NCBI GenBank assembly: GCA_900155495.1 | Contig: FTLJ01000283.1 | Location: 1-64,000 of the forward strand | Direction of reading: 5' to 3' | DNA length: 64,000 nt | Origin: Porogramme epimiltina | Lineage: Eukaryota; Basidiomycota; Agaricomycetes; Polyporales; Polyporaceae | Shown here: positions 13,106 through 24,715 of the stretch, in pieces | Layout of the letters: the number at the start of each line of letters is the position of its first letter | Position numbering within the stretch: the first letter of the stretch is position 1 | Made by a program: the position numbers and the translations under genes | Notes under the pieces: generated by a model | Databases searched by the model: none | What the model was told of the DNA's origin: nothing | What the model saw: only the letters and a program-made list of their open reading frames with translations

Positions 13106-15146
13106 TCACACCTTGAGCGCCTTGATGGTCTTGCCCATCGCGACCGCGATCCACTCTCCAGGTCCCGTCGAGTGGCCCGCCGCGGTCTGCATCCCCGGGA
13201 TCGTCGGGCTCCACGCCATGTTCACTATCTCCGCCCCGCCCGTGTACGCCATTGCTGGGTCCTGTATCACCCGCTTCTTCGCGTCCGGCCGAGGCGAGCT
13301 CAGGCCCGTGCCCCCGCCGCGGGGCGACGCGGCCGCAGCGGCCGCGGTGTGTGGTGCGAGGTCCCACAGCAGCAGCTGACAGTCGTCGCCTGTGTGAGGC
13401 GCGGCGAAGGAAAAGAGGAGGGGAGGAGTTGTTTGAGGGCGGGGAAGAAAGGAATGAGCGACGCAGGGGACGTACCGACTGTGCCGAGCAGCTGTGAATC
13501 CGACGTGCTCCACCCAAGCGCGTTCACCTGCGCACGGTGCGCCCGGAGCTCCATCACGGGTTGGCCGGGGCTGCGCATGTCCAGGATCTGGATGTCCGAG
13601 CCGTCCATGTGGAACGTGGACATGTAGTTCGAGTCCGCGGGGTTGAACGCAATCCGGAGCAGCGGCGACGTCGGCGGGCGCGCGGACGAGGACGGTGATG
13701 TCGACGGTGGCGGCACGTTCTTCGGCGCCGGCGTCTCGTACAGGATCGTCGAGTGTTCGAGCGAGCGCAGGTCGAACGCGCGCAGCGAGCCGTCCGCGCC
13801 GACAGATACGAAGATGTCCGTCGACCCCGGCAGCCATGCGACGTCGTACACTTCGCGGTCGTGTGCAATGAGTTGTGTGATCGCGGACGAGGTGTCGATA
13901 TTCCACACTGTGCATGTTGTGTCGATGGAGGATGTGACGACGAGGCTGGGAGACTTCTCGTTCCATGAGAAGGATGTGAGGGGTGCGCCTGTGTTGTTAT
14001 TCTGGACTTTGCTTTGCTACAATGAAACGTGGTTAGAATATGGTGATTGACAGCGCGTCAACTGCGAAACACGATCGGCAGACATGAAGATCGCGGGAGG
14101 GTATACCAAAGACCCCTTCCCCACCATTGTCGGAACTCGGTCGTCAAAAAGAAGGTTCAGGCACATGCATCGGCCTTGTACGCTGCGGGGACGATGTCAC
14201 GTCCGTAGCCGAGAACAGGATACCCCGCAGAAATATCGTCGAGACATTCGACATCGCCGTAGACACCCTCACAAGACAGATGCCCTTTCAAGGTCTAAGA
14301 GCCCTGATACCCCGGGGGTACAGGTGTAAGGGGGAAACACCAGGGAACACAAACGAAAGGGGAGATAGAAATAGGAGCAAGCTGCGAAACACTCACCCCA
14401 GATAGCGCCGTCTTCAACGTCAACCTATGTCCGCCCCCGGTCCCCGGTCTGCCCACATACCCCGTCCCACCCGCAGGCGGCGCGTCGCTCGCGTACTCCC
14501 ACACCCGCAACGCGTCCCCCGTCGTCGCGAGCAGCTCCGCGCCCTGCGCCTTCTGGCTCCACGCAAACGAATTCGCCGTCGAGGGCTGCCACTGCAGGCG
14601 CGTCGCGGGGTACCCGTGCTGCGCCTCGACGAGCGTCACGAAATCGGGGTATTCGCCGAACTCGGAGTCGTCCTCGACGAGCACGCGCTCGTCCTGCAGG
14701 CCGACGATCGCGATCCGGTTCCGGTAGTCGGGCGTGAGCGAGGCGATGCCGAGGCGGAAGGACGAGCGCGTGCGCAGCTGCTGGCCGGGCGCGGGGGACT
14801 TGCACCAGTCGAGGGCGTATACGGGCCCTGGCGGAGGGGGAGTGCGAGAGCGTCAAGAGCCGGTAGGATGACGATCGTACGTGAGCGTGCACGCATGGAA
14901 GCGAAGGGCCGGGATATGGCGGGCGAGAGAATGGAGAACATGGACCGCGGAGGAAATAGACAGGCACAAATGAGCACTTTCCATCAAGAATCTGGGCCCA
15001 AATGCGCACTCACAGGGTGCCTCGTACTGCAGCGTCGTTGTCTGCGTCATGATCGGCGGCGGCGATTCGTGTTCGTGGGTCGAGTAATAGTACCTATGCT
15101 GAGCCTTCGCGCGCAGCGAGTCTATCATCGGGCGTTTCATGCGCAT
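13106..15146 (-). CDS. DCAF7: WD40 adaptor protein of the DCAF7/WDR68 (HAN11) family
   Basis: DCAF7 proteins are WD40 adaptors that bind DYRK/HIPK-type kinases and the DDB1-CUL4 ligase; plant TTG1 is a relative. Four exons (15014-15146, 14397-14827, 13476-14016, 13106-13389) give 462 residues. Family hallmarks are clear: LQYEAPWPVYALDWC near the N-terminus, APLTSFSWNE, TSSIDTTCTVWNI, TQLIAHDREVYDVAW, SVGADGSLRAFDLRSLEHS, LLRIAFNPADSNYMST, and a final GEWIAVAMGKTIKALKV. It is longer than the roughly 340-residue animal protein because of Pro/Ser-rich and Ala/Gly-rich loops in the last blades. The start is the first ATG of exon 1 (15146); the ATG six bases downstream is an alternative. Likely nuclear and cytoplasmic. 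Confidence 0.92.
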
Positions 15147-17439
15147 CGCCGCGGGGTCCCAATGCACACAGGCAGACAGAGGCGGAGGCACGCCGTTGAG
15201 TCAGGGGGGCAAGGCGGACGGGGACGTCAGCCGACAAGAGCGAGCACAGAGGGCGGGCGGACTCGCCTCAAGGTTTACTGCTCGCGGACTCCTCGTGTCT
15301 TCAATCTCCGGAGAGGATGTCGGGGTGACGCAACGGCTTAGGCGGCGTCTGTATGGAGCTGGATCCTAGTCGTACAAGCGGATATCGTGTCGAGAGGGGG
15401 TCGTGAATAACTAGACAAACAGCATCGAAAGCGGGTAGAGCAGGTCGAGGTTGGAGTTGAAGGACGTCTCGCTGCCTGGGGCACTGTGCTACAAGGACCT
15501 CAGCGCTTGTTACAAATCCGGCAGTCTATTCATACCAGGCCCTGTACGCGCCCTGTATGCGCGCCTTCTTCCCGTACTACACGACAATGTCCGGGATATG
15601 CTCAGCCCCATTGCTGCTCCTTTAAACTCTAAAAGGCTTAATAGTGTGTCATGTGCAGAAGCGTCATCACATCCGCTACTGCAACTTGTCCAAGAAGCTG
15701 TTGCGTGCAGATTGGAAGTGTTCTCTTAGGTGCGTTACAACTTCTCCTCAACACAACTTACATGCCCCTTTCAAGGCGCAGTTGTCAAGGGACGCAAGAT
15801 GCGGACCCCTGCATGCATAGCATCCATGGGCTACAGTCCGTGTGCCTTCACCTGGTGTTCCCGAATCTCGACAACCTCATCCTAGAGAACCTCCGCCTTA
15901 GCCAGCCATATCAACCTGCCTAGCCTCTGCTTCATAGAACAGCGAACATACGAGGTGGCCGCTCGCCCGGGCAGACTGGCCACGCCTCAGCGAGCGCATA
16001 GCGGTCCATCGACAATGCACCACAGGACATGGGAGGTGTGCACACTAGCCCGGGCGGGGGACAAGGGACACATGGCGCGGGGTACGCGCGGGCGTTGGGC
16101 GAGCGAGAGCCCCTTCGCGACCCCCCCCTCCCCTCAAGAGCTCCTCCGGTGTGTGCGGCACACCCTGGACCCCCTGCCGTATCGCTACTTCAAGCTCCCC
16201 TCGGCTTGGAACTCATGCGTATAGCCCAACTTGTGTGGTCTCCATTATCGCCTACGCGGTCGCGGGCTTTGAAGCAGAGGCACGGCAGAGCTATGGGAGG
16301 CTAAAGGCGACCTGCACGCCGGAGTTAGCGTCAGTATTAGACGTGTGGCCTAGGGGGAGTGCAAAGCAATGTCTGACGTGGATGTGATCCTGCTCTTTAA
16401 TGGATCTTATGGATTTCATATCTTGGGTTGCCTGGGAAGGCCCATGCGCATGTGCGGGCGGGCGTGGTTGCACGCAAACATTCCACTTGTGTATTCGTGC
16501 ATTGTGTCTGAGCATTGTCGATGTTGTCTTGAAGGCACACCAGCGAAAGGAGACAGTTGACAACATGTCATTAAAATCAAGCTGCATTGTTAATCGCAGG
16601 CCTTTGATCGAAGGCGAGATATCTACTACCATCACGCCGTACACATCAAGCATCCCTTACTCCCACTTCCCCCCCATAGTGTATACCAAGCACCTATACG
16701 GCCTTGAACGGACCGCATAGTTCGCCGCAAAGGGTCCTACGCCAAGTTCCCGCTCCGGAGTCAGCGAGTAGGGCAGAGGGTCTTTCCGCTGGGTTCTTGT
16801 AGGGCCGTATCCTTTCAAGACGCACAGACCTACGACTTGGCGAAAGGGCAGCACTCCATAGGTCGCCCACACGCTGGGCGGCGCCGCGCCCGGCGCACGG
16901 TGCCTAACTTTGCAACGGGGCAGTACACCGATCGCTAACGTCCCTCGGAAAGTGATAGATCACTCGGTGTGGATGGCGAGTCCATGATGGGGAGAGCCCT
17001 CCTCGCAATCCCCCCAATGTCGCGGGGAGCGGCCGCGCCCGGGAGGGCCCATCCATGCTCTGCACGCCGTGTTTTGCAACGTAAGAGTGGCGGCGATTGC
17101 GGCGGGCCTGTTGCGCGGGGTCGGAGAATATCCATGGCGGGGTCTCAAACCGCGGGGAGCGCCACGACGAGCAGCAGCTGAAGTGCTGGCATATTCGCGG
17201 GAATGCGCTTCATCGCACTCTGTCCCGAAGAGCCCCTTGGGCCCTTGGGCTGCCATCTCCTCTCTGCGCTTCGGGCGGGAATCAGTGGGCTGTCGGAGTT
17301 CCTTGTAGCCGTGACGCTCACCAGCGATGCTAGTAGAGCCATTTTGTTTTGGGCAGTCTCGCTTGAAGACTTCTACGCCGAGACATTATAAGTCATGCAA
17401 AGCAGCTATAGATTGGCGAGATTACTCACTCTTGACTAG
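15147..17439. other. Gene-poor stretch
   Basis: No gene can be supported. A plus-strand open frame ending near 15920 contains FPNLDNLILENLRL, which resembles one leucine-rich repeat of an F-box protein but stands alone. Minus-strand 16657-16872 encodes an open frame of 71 residues starting MWATYGVLPFRQ, with no family assigned. Composition alternates between ordinary and GC-rich patches around 15955-16330 and 16980-17300. Confidence 0.4.
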
Positions 17440-18085
17440 GCCACATGGCCTATGCTCCGCTCGATGCTGAGAGCAGTGGCATAGTCCGTGGGTACGTCCC
17501 ATGCGACGTATCCGTTATTGCAGGCCCCACAGCACTGCTAGAGCGCGATGAGAATGGGGGTATGGTGCAGACCTCTCACGTCAACAAATGTGTTAGGTAC
17601 TCACCAGCCTATACAACATTTCTCGTGCTAAATGGAGACAGCGCCAGTAAGCGTTCGTGCAGGCATTCGGAGCGTGCGCAGAGTCCTAGGTCTGAAGGGC
17701 AGAGTCCTAGGTCTGAAGGGCGATGGGAACAGGCTCAGCACAAGCTCTCGGGGTGGAAGAACGGACCCTAAGCGTGACACGTTGGATACTCACCTGGAAG
17801 GCTGTCCTGTTCGGGTGGTCGTGAAATGGATTCCTCTGTTGCCGGTTGCCCATCGAGAGCTGAGAAGTTTATCTGTCAAACGGAAGAGCGGTGCTCTATG
17901 AAGCGGCAGGGGAGGGGGTGGCCCCATGAGTTGGTGGAACATAGAGCGATGTGAGAGAGGTGGTGAGGGGTTTGTGGAGTAAAATTTGCACCTTATATAC
18001 CAACGATGAGGTTGAACGTGGCATGGCGGGTGGCATGCTAAGTGGCAAAAGGTCCATTGACCGAGCTGTAACGACAAACGAGAGC
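17440..18085 (-). pseudogene. Copy B of the unrecognised spliced gene family (inverted)
   Basis: On the minus strand this repeats the order of copy A at 2375-2990: the gtcaatggaccttttgccac block near 18040-18060, a TATA box (ggtatataag, about 17992-18001), an ATG at 17927 beginning MGPPPPLPLHR, the motif TDKLL about 22 codons on, a donor at 17793, a second block ending at a donor near 17610, and an acceptor before 17534 followed by an acggatacgtcgcatggg block. First-exon phase differs between the copies (134 versus 130 nt), so at least one has drifted. A 21-bp tandem duplication lies in its first intron. Function unknown. Confidence 0.45.
17680..17721. repeat. Perfect 21-bp tandem duplication
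   Basis: The word agagtcctaggtctgaaggg plus one base is present twice head to tail (17680-17700 and 17701-17721) with no mismatch, so the duplication is recent. It sits inside copy B of the unrecognised family and is absent from copy A. Confidence 0.9.
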
Positions 18086-21000
18086 ACCGTCGAAAGAATG
18101 ACCATATATACCCTTTGTCTACTCCTCTAGTTGGTAGAGGTCCTAAAGGGAATCCTTTGACATCTTCTGGTGCTCGCGCGGAGCGTAGAGTGTTCTTTCA
18201 GCCTTTACGCGCCGTGCCGCACAAGCGTACAAGGCACATTCAGAGGTTCGGGCGGGCAGCTGGTCTCAGTTTGCTACGCTCCGTCTTCTTCGCGCACGCT
18301 CCCCGCAGACGTGAAAGCACAATGCATCACGTACCCCACAATTCGCACCTGGCCCCTCGCATACTGTCGTGGTGAATGCGTTCATGGCCATCTCCACGCG
18401 CCCGCCTAAGATGTCTACCAGCCCAATCGAGTCGCGCACGCAGTAAACTTGGTATAGCCTTCTACGCTGTGTGTCTTGTCCTGTGGTGGAGGGCTAGCAG
18501 GTGTCCCGATGAGCATACGTGAACAGGAGTGCTCGACCTAAAACATGGACATTTGAGAGGGAAATAGAGAAAGAGTGAGGGAAGCGCCGAGGCGCCGCTC
18601 GACGCGTGCGACAGCGGAGGCGGCGCATCAAACGCGCACAGCGGCGGCGGCGGCGCCTCCCCCGCCTCGCCCGAGTGCAAACACGCCGTGGGCCGTGGCG
18701 CACGTCCCCGCGACAACCGCGTCGTTCCCCGGGCCCTGCGCGCGGCGCGCCACGAGTCTATTAGCACTTACGATTTCCACGCGCCGCGCCGCCGCGCCGC
18801 ATCTGCCACAGCGCACACCCGCTCCACTCCGATTTTGAGTGCCCTTGTCTCGCGACACCGCCGCCCTGCGCGGGCGCGGGCGCTGCGGCCGTGTTCCGTC
18901 GGAGGGCGCGTGGCGGCGGCAAAGGTGGGGAGTGTTCCAGGGCGCGCCGCTGCGTGTGTATCCCAGGAGCAGGTCACAGGTGTAAGGTTCTGGGGAGTGA
19001 ACACATACAGCTTATCTTGAGTGGCCCGCGGACGCTCCGCGCGCGCGTTCCTGGCTGAGGTGAAGGGCGCGCGGAGCTCTGCGCGAAGCATGGGACACGT
19101 GGCTGGTGCGGGTGCGGACGCTTCGAGTCCGAGTTCGATGGCACGTTATCGGGACTCACGTCAAACAGGGCAGCGTCGATGCTCGCGCAGGGCGCGTCGT
19201 GATGACACGGCGCGAGCGGAGAACAGCCCGAGAGCGGGGAACAAGAGAAGTGCGAGGAGAGAGTTCGGACGTGCAGCGCATTGTGGCCGTGACATGTAGA
19301 GCTCTGTGCGGGCCAGCTCCAAGGGACCTGCCGTTATGCAGACCGAATAGACGTGAGCGTGCAAGATCGCAGCCCGTCACGCCCACGCGCACAAGGCAAG
19401 AAGCGTGATCGAGCAGCTCCGCCATCGCGGGCCACGCACCGCGCGCAGCCGGCCTTTCATCCGAATAAGTAGGTGTACGTGGGCAGCTCTCCGAGCATGG
19501 ACGATCGACCAGCCCTTCTTCGAGCCCGGCGTCCTCGCAAGAATCATGGGCGTTGAGCGAGTTACCATCCGCCGCACCGGCGAACATGAAAGGCTAACCT
19601 TCCGGCCCGATGGGCATGCACGTCCCTGGTCCCTGCTTACGCGTCATCGTCATCCTCTCCCGCTCTTCCTCGCGGCTCGGAGCGTCGCGCCCACACCTAC
19701 ATACGTCATGGCCGCCGCTCGTCAGGGAGAGGGGAGGTGAAGCGAGTGCCAGTCCTCCGTTTGGCAACTCCCGACGACGACGCGCACCGCGTCCGCAACA
19801 GGCGCCCGTTGTGGCGTTTGTAGTGACGTCACTTGCTCCACTCCTCCCGGGCGCGCGCTCGTGTGAACGGTCCTTCCATACCCGTCGCCGAGACGGCACG
19901 CCCAGATTTCCGCCCTCTTCGGCGCGCGGGTGGCGGTTGGGCTGGATGTGCTCTCGTCCTCATCCTAACACTAGGCAAGTTCCCTTTGGTTTGGAAAGCT
20001 AAAACAGAGCGGCGCGGCGGGCGTCCGAAGTCGAAGAAGCCGCAGCGGCCACTCCTCATTCCTGTGCGCCGCCGTACACACATCAAAACTCTCCATTCCT
20101 CCTGGCTAATCAGGAACAATAACCCATCAGAGCTCGACGCTCGCACTTCCGCTCGCGCTCCGACAGTGCCCGCGACGCCCACGGTGTGGCTCAGGTGACG
20201 AGTGGGAATAACATGTATCCCCCCCGCCGCTTCACCCCCGCTCGCTCGGCTTGGCGGGGTCGCGGGGTAGCCCAAAAGATATGTATGTCGGACCGAACCA
20301 CCCGGCGCGTCCTTTCTGGGGTTCGAAAAACATACACACGCAGCCTATTTCTCCATCTCCACAGACGGGATCGCGCGTGGGGCCCCATGGCCATCAGCGC
20401 AACAACCGCTACGCCCATCCGGCTACGCGACACCTGCCACAGTTTTGGAGAAGTACTTAGCGGGCCCCATTCAGTGCGCCCCTTGCGTCACGCCGTCCGG
20501 TGCGGCGCGTGCGATCAGCGCGTCTGGCCCATGGGACGCTGACCGCAGGCGCGTCGCGTGCAGAACGCGCCCGCTTCCGCCGCGACGCCTGCGCAGATGC
20601 TGGGGACGTCGCGCGTCCTGCGTGGCTTCTTTCCCTGCTCGCCCGCAATTGCTTCCAGGGAGGAGCTCAGGTGACCGTGCGTGCCAGGCACGATCGCGGG
20701 GCAGGATGCACATACCGCAAGCGGGGGCAAGGACGATCAGGAGGACGGGTGTTTGGCGAGCGCGGAATCAGGCCTCAGGGCGCGTGCCATGGCCCGCCGC
20801 GCGGGGGGGAGGGGGGTGTTGAGGCAGGGAAGCGGCGGGGGCGGGCGAGGCTCACGCTGCCAAGCAAGGTTTGCGCGGGCGAGCGACGGCGCGTCGGCGG
20901 GGGCGGCACGCGAGAAATGCACATGGCCGCCGCCCGGCCGCGAGCGGAGGATGGGAGCTGAGAGGGGGTGCGCTGGGGCGCTGGGAGCCTCGGACGGCCG

Positions 21001-21675
21001 AGTGCGCGGGCGGGCGCCGTGGCTTTGTACGGCGCAGCGCGCGAAGGTTCCCGGGGTGCTGCAGGGCCCACCGCCGGGGCTGTCAGGGTGCGACGGAGGA
21101 GCGTACGAAGGATGTCAAAATGGCGCAAGCTGGCCGGGGCTGCCGGGCGCGGGACGCGGGAAGGAAGGGGGAAGAGGGCCTCTGCCGCCCGCGGCCGGGG
21201 TGCACCCCAAATCAGCGCACGCTGGGATGCCGCGCGACCCCGCTATCGGCATGGGCGGGCGGGCGGGGGACGGCGCGCCGCCGACTCGGAAGGGTGTGAA
21301 GGCGCGCCGCCGCCACCGCCTCTGGGAGCCCGCCTTCTTCGGTCCCGTGCTGAGGGCGGGCGGGGGTGGAGAAGACGGGCGGGGAGAAGCACGAGCGTGG
21401 TGGACTCGAGGGGCAGCCGGACGCGGGGGCGGGGGAAATTCACAGATGGAGACGGGAGGGGTCGCGCGGGGAATGCGGGGCGCGCCTGCGTTTAGCCGGC
21501 GGGGGCGGGCGCCTGGGGAGTGAGATCCGCTCGCGGTGTCTGGCACGATCCTGGCTCGATCACAGCCTGTCTCTGCGCTCCTCGCTCCGTAAACGGCAGC
21601 GTGTGTGGTTCGCAGGGTGGAGTGGGGCTTCGCTGTCTTCTGATCTCGCGCAAACAAATGGGGTCTCACCTTCCG
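18086..21675. other. Gene-poor, strongly GC-rich stretch upstream of the sugar porter
   Basis: From about 18550 to 21530 the sequence is extremely GC-rich and all six frames stay open for long distances; the open frames are dominated by Arg, Gly, Ala and Pro and overlap one another, which is what composition alone produces. No domain, splice pattern or repeat family was recognised. Part of it is probably the distal promoter of the gene at 21849. Confidence 0.45.
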
Positions 21676-21685
21676 TTATATAAAT
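21676..21685 (+). promoter_or_regulatory. TATA box of the sugar porter gene
   Basis: The sequence ttatataaat lies about 165 bases before the ATG at 21849. A long CT-rich stretch follows it (about 21700-21830), a common feature of highly expressed fungal genes around the transcription start. Confidence 0.6.
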
Positions 21686-21848
21686 CCGCTCCCGAACGCC
21701 CTCCGTCCCTTCGTCCTCCCCTCCTCCGCCGTCCAGTGTCCAAGGACGAGTCAGTCGAGCCCGGATCCCCCTTGGCCCTCTCCTCCCCGCTCCTTAGACG
21801 GCCGCGTCTCCCCCTCTCACCCCACAGACCACCCCGCGCGCCGACACC

Positions 21849-24131
21849 ATGTCCATCGTGAACGAGAAGGTGTCGATCAAGCAGCAGGAGTCGCTCGACT
21901 CCGCCTCCGACAAGGAGGTCAAGCACATTGACAACACCTCCGCCAATGTCAAGCTCGCGAACCCCCTCGCGGGCATTCCCCATGACCAGCTTATGGAGGA
22001 TGCCGCGCAGTTCGCCAAGTCCCATGGGCTCGGCCACCTCGAGGAGGAATTCAAGAAGGGCGCACTCGTCGCACAAGACCCGACCGTGTTCGAGTCTCTC
22101 CCCCAGCTTTCCGAGGAGGACAAGGCCGTCCTCCGGCGCGAGATCACCCACCGCTGGGCGCAGCCACTCCAGCTGTACTACCTTGTCATCATGTGTTCGC
22201 TCTCCGCGGCCGTCCAGGGCGTGAGTGATTGAGTTTTCCGCTCCCTTATCTGCGTTCGGTTCTGACGTAAGATCTCCGCTAGATGGACGAGTCGGTCATC
22301 AACGGCGCGAACCTCTTCTTTCCAGACCAGTTCGGCATCTCGCAGACAATTGGCACGCCGTCACAGCTGAGCAGAAATCAATGGCTGCTTGGCCTCGTTA
22401 ACGGAGCACCCTACGTGAGTTTGTATTTTTTACGCTGCGTAATACTCCGGAGATCGGACTATAGCGGGAGAGGCTGGAGCGTTGCGTTTTGAGGGCCCCA
22501 TAACTCCGCCGCTATGGGTCACGAGTTGGACTCGTCGGCCGTGCCTCGCACCGCGAGGGCGGCCTGGAGAGCAGTAGCTCATTTTCCAATTTGAACGGGA
22601 CCCTCTTTCTTCGCGTCGGCATGCGATACTGACGCTCCATGATTAGCTCTGCTGCGGCATCATCGGCTGCTATCTCTCCACGCCCATGAACAAGTACTTT
22701 GGCCGCCGCGGTACCATCTTCATTTCGGCATTCATCTCGTTCATTACCTGCATCTGGCAAGGCCTCACGAACACCTGGTGGCACCTCTTCATCGCCCGGT
22801 TCATCCTTGGCTTCGGTATCGGCCCCAAGTCTGCGACGGTCCCCGTGTATGCGGCAGAGTGCACGCCTCCCGCCATCCGTGGCGCCTTGGTCATGATGTG
22901 GTATGTGGCCATCTCGACATCGCAGCCGGTTCGCGAGCGCTCAATGACATCATAGGCAAACTTGGACGGCTTTCGGTATCATGATTGGCACGGTCATGAG
23001 CTTGGCGTTCTTCCATGTGCCCGACCACCATGGTGTCCACGGGCTCAACTGGCGTCTTATGCTCGGAAGCGTGAGTTCGGCGGCTCGTCCTTGCTCAAAG
23101 TCCTCGTACTGACTCTCTTGCGATAGGCCGGTATCCCAGCCCTGATCATCATGACTCAGGTCTACTTCTGCCCCGAGTCGCCGCGTTGGCTCATCTCGAA
23201 GGGCCGGTACGACAAGGCGTACGAGTCGATCCGCCGTCTCCGGTACTCGTCCATCCAGGCCGCCCGCGACCTGTACTACATCCACGTCCTGCTCGAGGCG
23301 GAGAAGGAGATCCAGACGAACCGCAACCTCTTTGTGGAGATGTTCACCGTGCCCCGCAACCGCCGCGCCGCGCTCGCCTCCACCGTCGTCATGTTCATGC
23401 AGCAATTCTGCGGCGTCAACGTCATTGCGTACTACTCGTCCAATATCTTCTCTCAGGCGGGCTTTTCGAACACCAAGGCGCTGATCGCGTCGTGGGGCTT
23501 CGGCATGCTCAACTGGGTGTTCGCCCTCCCGGCCATCTACACCATCGACACGTTCGGCCGCCGGAACCTCCTCCTCGTCACGTTCCCCCTCATGTCCATC
23601 TTCCTGCTCATGACCGGGTTCGCGTTCTACATTCCCGAGGACAGCGGCAAGGCGAGGATCGCAGTCGTCGCGCTTGGCATCTACCTGTTCACGATGGCCT
23701 ACTCGCCCGGCGAAGGACCCGTGCCGTTCACCTACTCGGCCGAGGCGTTCCCGCTGTACATCCGCGACATCGGGATGTCGTACGCCACGTCCGTGCTCTG
23801 GTTCTTCAACTTCGTCGTCGCGATCACCTTCCCGCGGCTGCTCGGCGCGTTCGAGCCGCAGGGCGCGTTCGGGTGGTACGCGGCGTGGAACGCGATCGGC
23901 TTCTTCCTCGTGCTGCTCTTCCTGCCCGAGACGAAGGCGCTCTCGCTCGAGGAGCTCGACCAGGTGTTCTCGGTCCCCACGCGCGTCCACGCCGCGTACC
24001 AGGTCAGGGCGCTCCCGCACCACATCAAGAAGCACATCTTGCGCATGAAGGTCAAGCCGCTCCCCCCGCTGTACCAGCACGAGGGCGCGATCGGGGAGAA
24101 GACGTACGCGCCCGCCGGCGCGGGGCACTAG
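21849..24131 (+). CDS. MFS sugar porter (hexose/polyol transporter family)
   Basis: Twelve-helix plasma membrane sugar transporter. Five exons (21849-22220, 22283-22414, 22647-22900, 22956-23070, 23127-24131) give 625 residues. The N-terminal 110 residues are cytosolic and charged. Signature motifs appear in order: NKYFGRRGTIF (loop 2-3), RFILGFGIGPKSATVPVYAA with AECTPPAIRGALV, PESPRWLISKGRYDKA (loop 6-7), QQFCGVNVIAYYSS (helix 7), DTFGRRNLLLV, GEGPVPFTYSAEAFP and the PETKALSLEELDQVF end motif. Intron 2 (232 nt) is longer than the others. A TATA box and CT-rich leader suggest strong, regulated expression. The exact sugar is not predictable here. The start is the first ATG after the leader and has a good context (accATGt). 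Confidence 0.93.
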
Positions 24132-24715
24132 TCGCCTCGCGCGCCCCCCCCCCCCTCCGTTCGCGCGGCGCAGGCTGCATGGACGGCGTGGTTGAAGAAA
24201 ATGCGGAGGCGGCCTCCGTGTTGTTGCTGTTGATGTTGCTGTTGTAGTGCTCTTGATGGCGCGACTACCCCCTACACCCCTCCCCTTCCCTCCCCACGCG
24301 CGCTCACGATTTTCCACGACTTGCTACGCTGTATCACCATGTATTGATAGTAATGTTTTCTATAACTCGTATCTTTTCGCGCTACCTGCCCGTCTCTCGG
24401 GAGAACAACGACACTGTGGTTTGCAGTCGAATGTTCCTCGCGGATTGCACGCGAGGGCTCCTCCTCAGACTCCACACTTCCAGGTTCGCGAGCTTCGAAG
24501 TCGCCTCGCTTGTGCTCGTGTGAGAGTAAACATACAGAGACGCGAGCTCATGCGGTCCCAGGGTCGCTCCGACTTTGTCGCGGGAGAAGGCTCGCGTTGG
24601 ACCAGTTTTCAGGTGGGACATGCGAAGATTTGGGCACATATAATTATAGATGTACACACCCTCACCTCGCCCACGCACCCCGCCGCAACCGACGCCACCC
24701 CCTCCCAGCTTCCCA
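24132..24715. other. Convergent 3' flanks
   Basis: Space between the plus-strand sugar porter and the minus-strand hydrolase, presumably holding both 3' untranslated regions. It contains a 12-base C tract (24144-24155). No gene seen. Confidence 0.5.

Noticed and set aside
18120..18195. tRNA-like D-arm (ctctagttggtagag)
   Set aside because: The D-arm word is good, but there is no matching acceptor stem, anticodon arm or GGTTCRANNCC T-arm at the right distance.
20681..21523. Long plus-strand open frame of 280 codons
   Set aside because: It lies in an extreme GC block where overlapping frames on both strands are equally long; composition is Arg/Gly/Ala with no domain.
22950..24317. 455-codon minus-strand open frame
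   Set aside because: It is the antisense shadow of the sugar porter, whose motifs and splice sites are clear on the plus strand.
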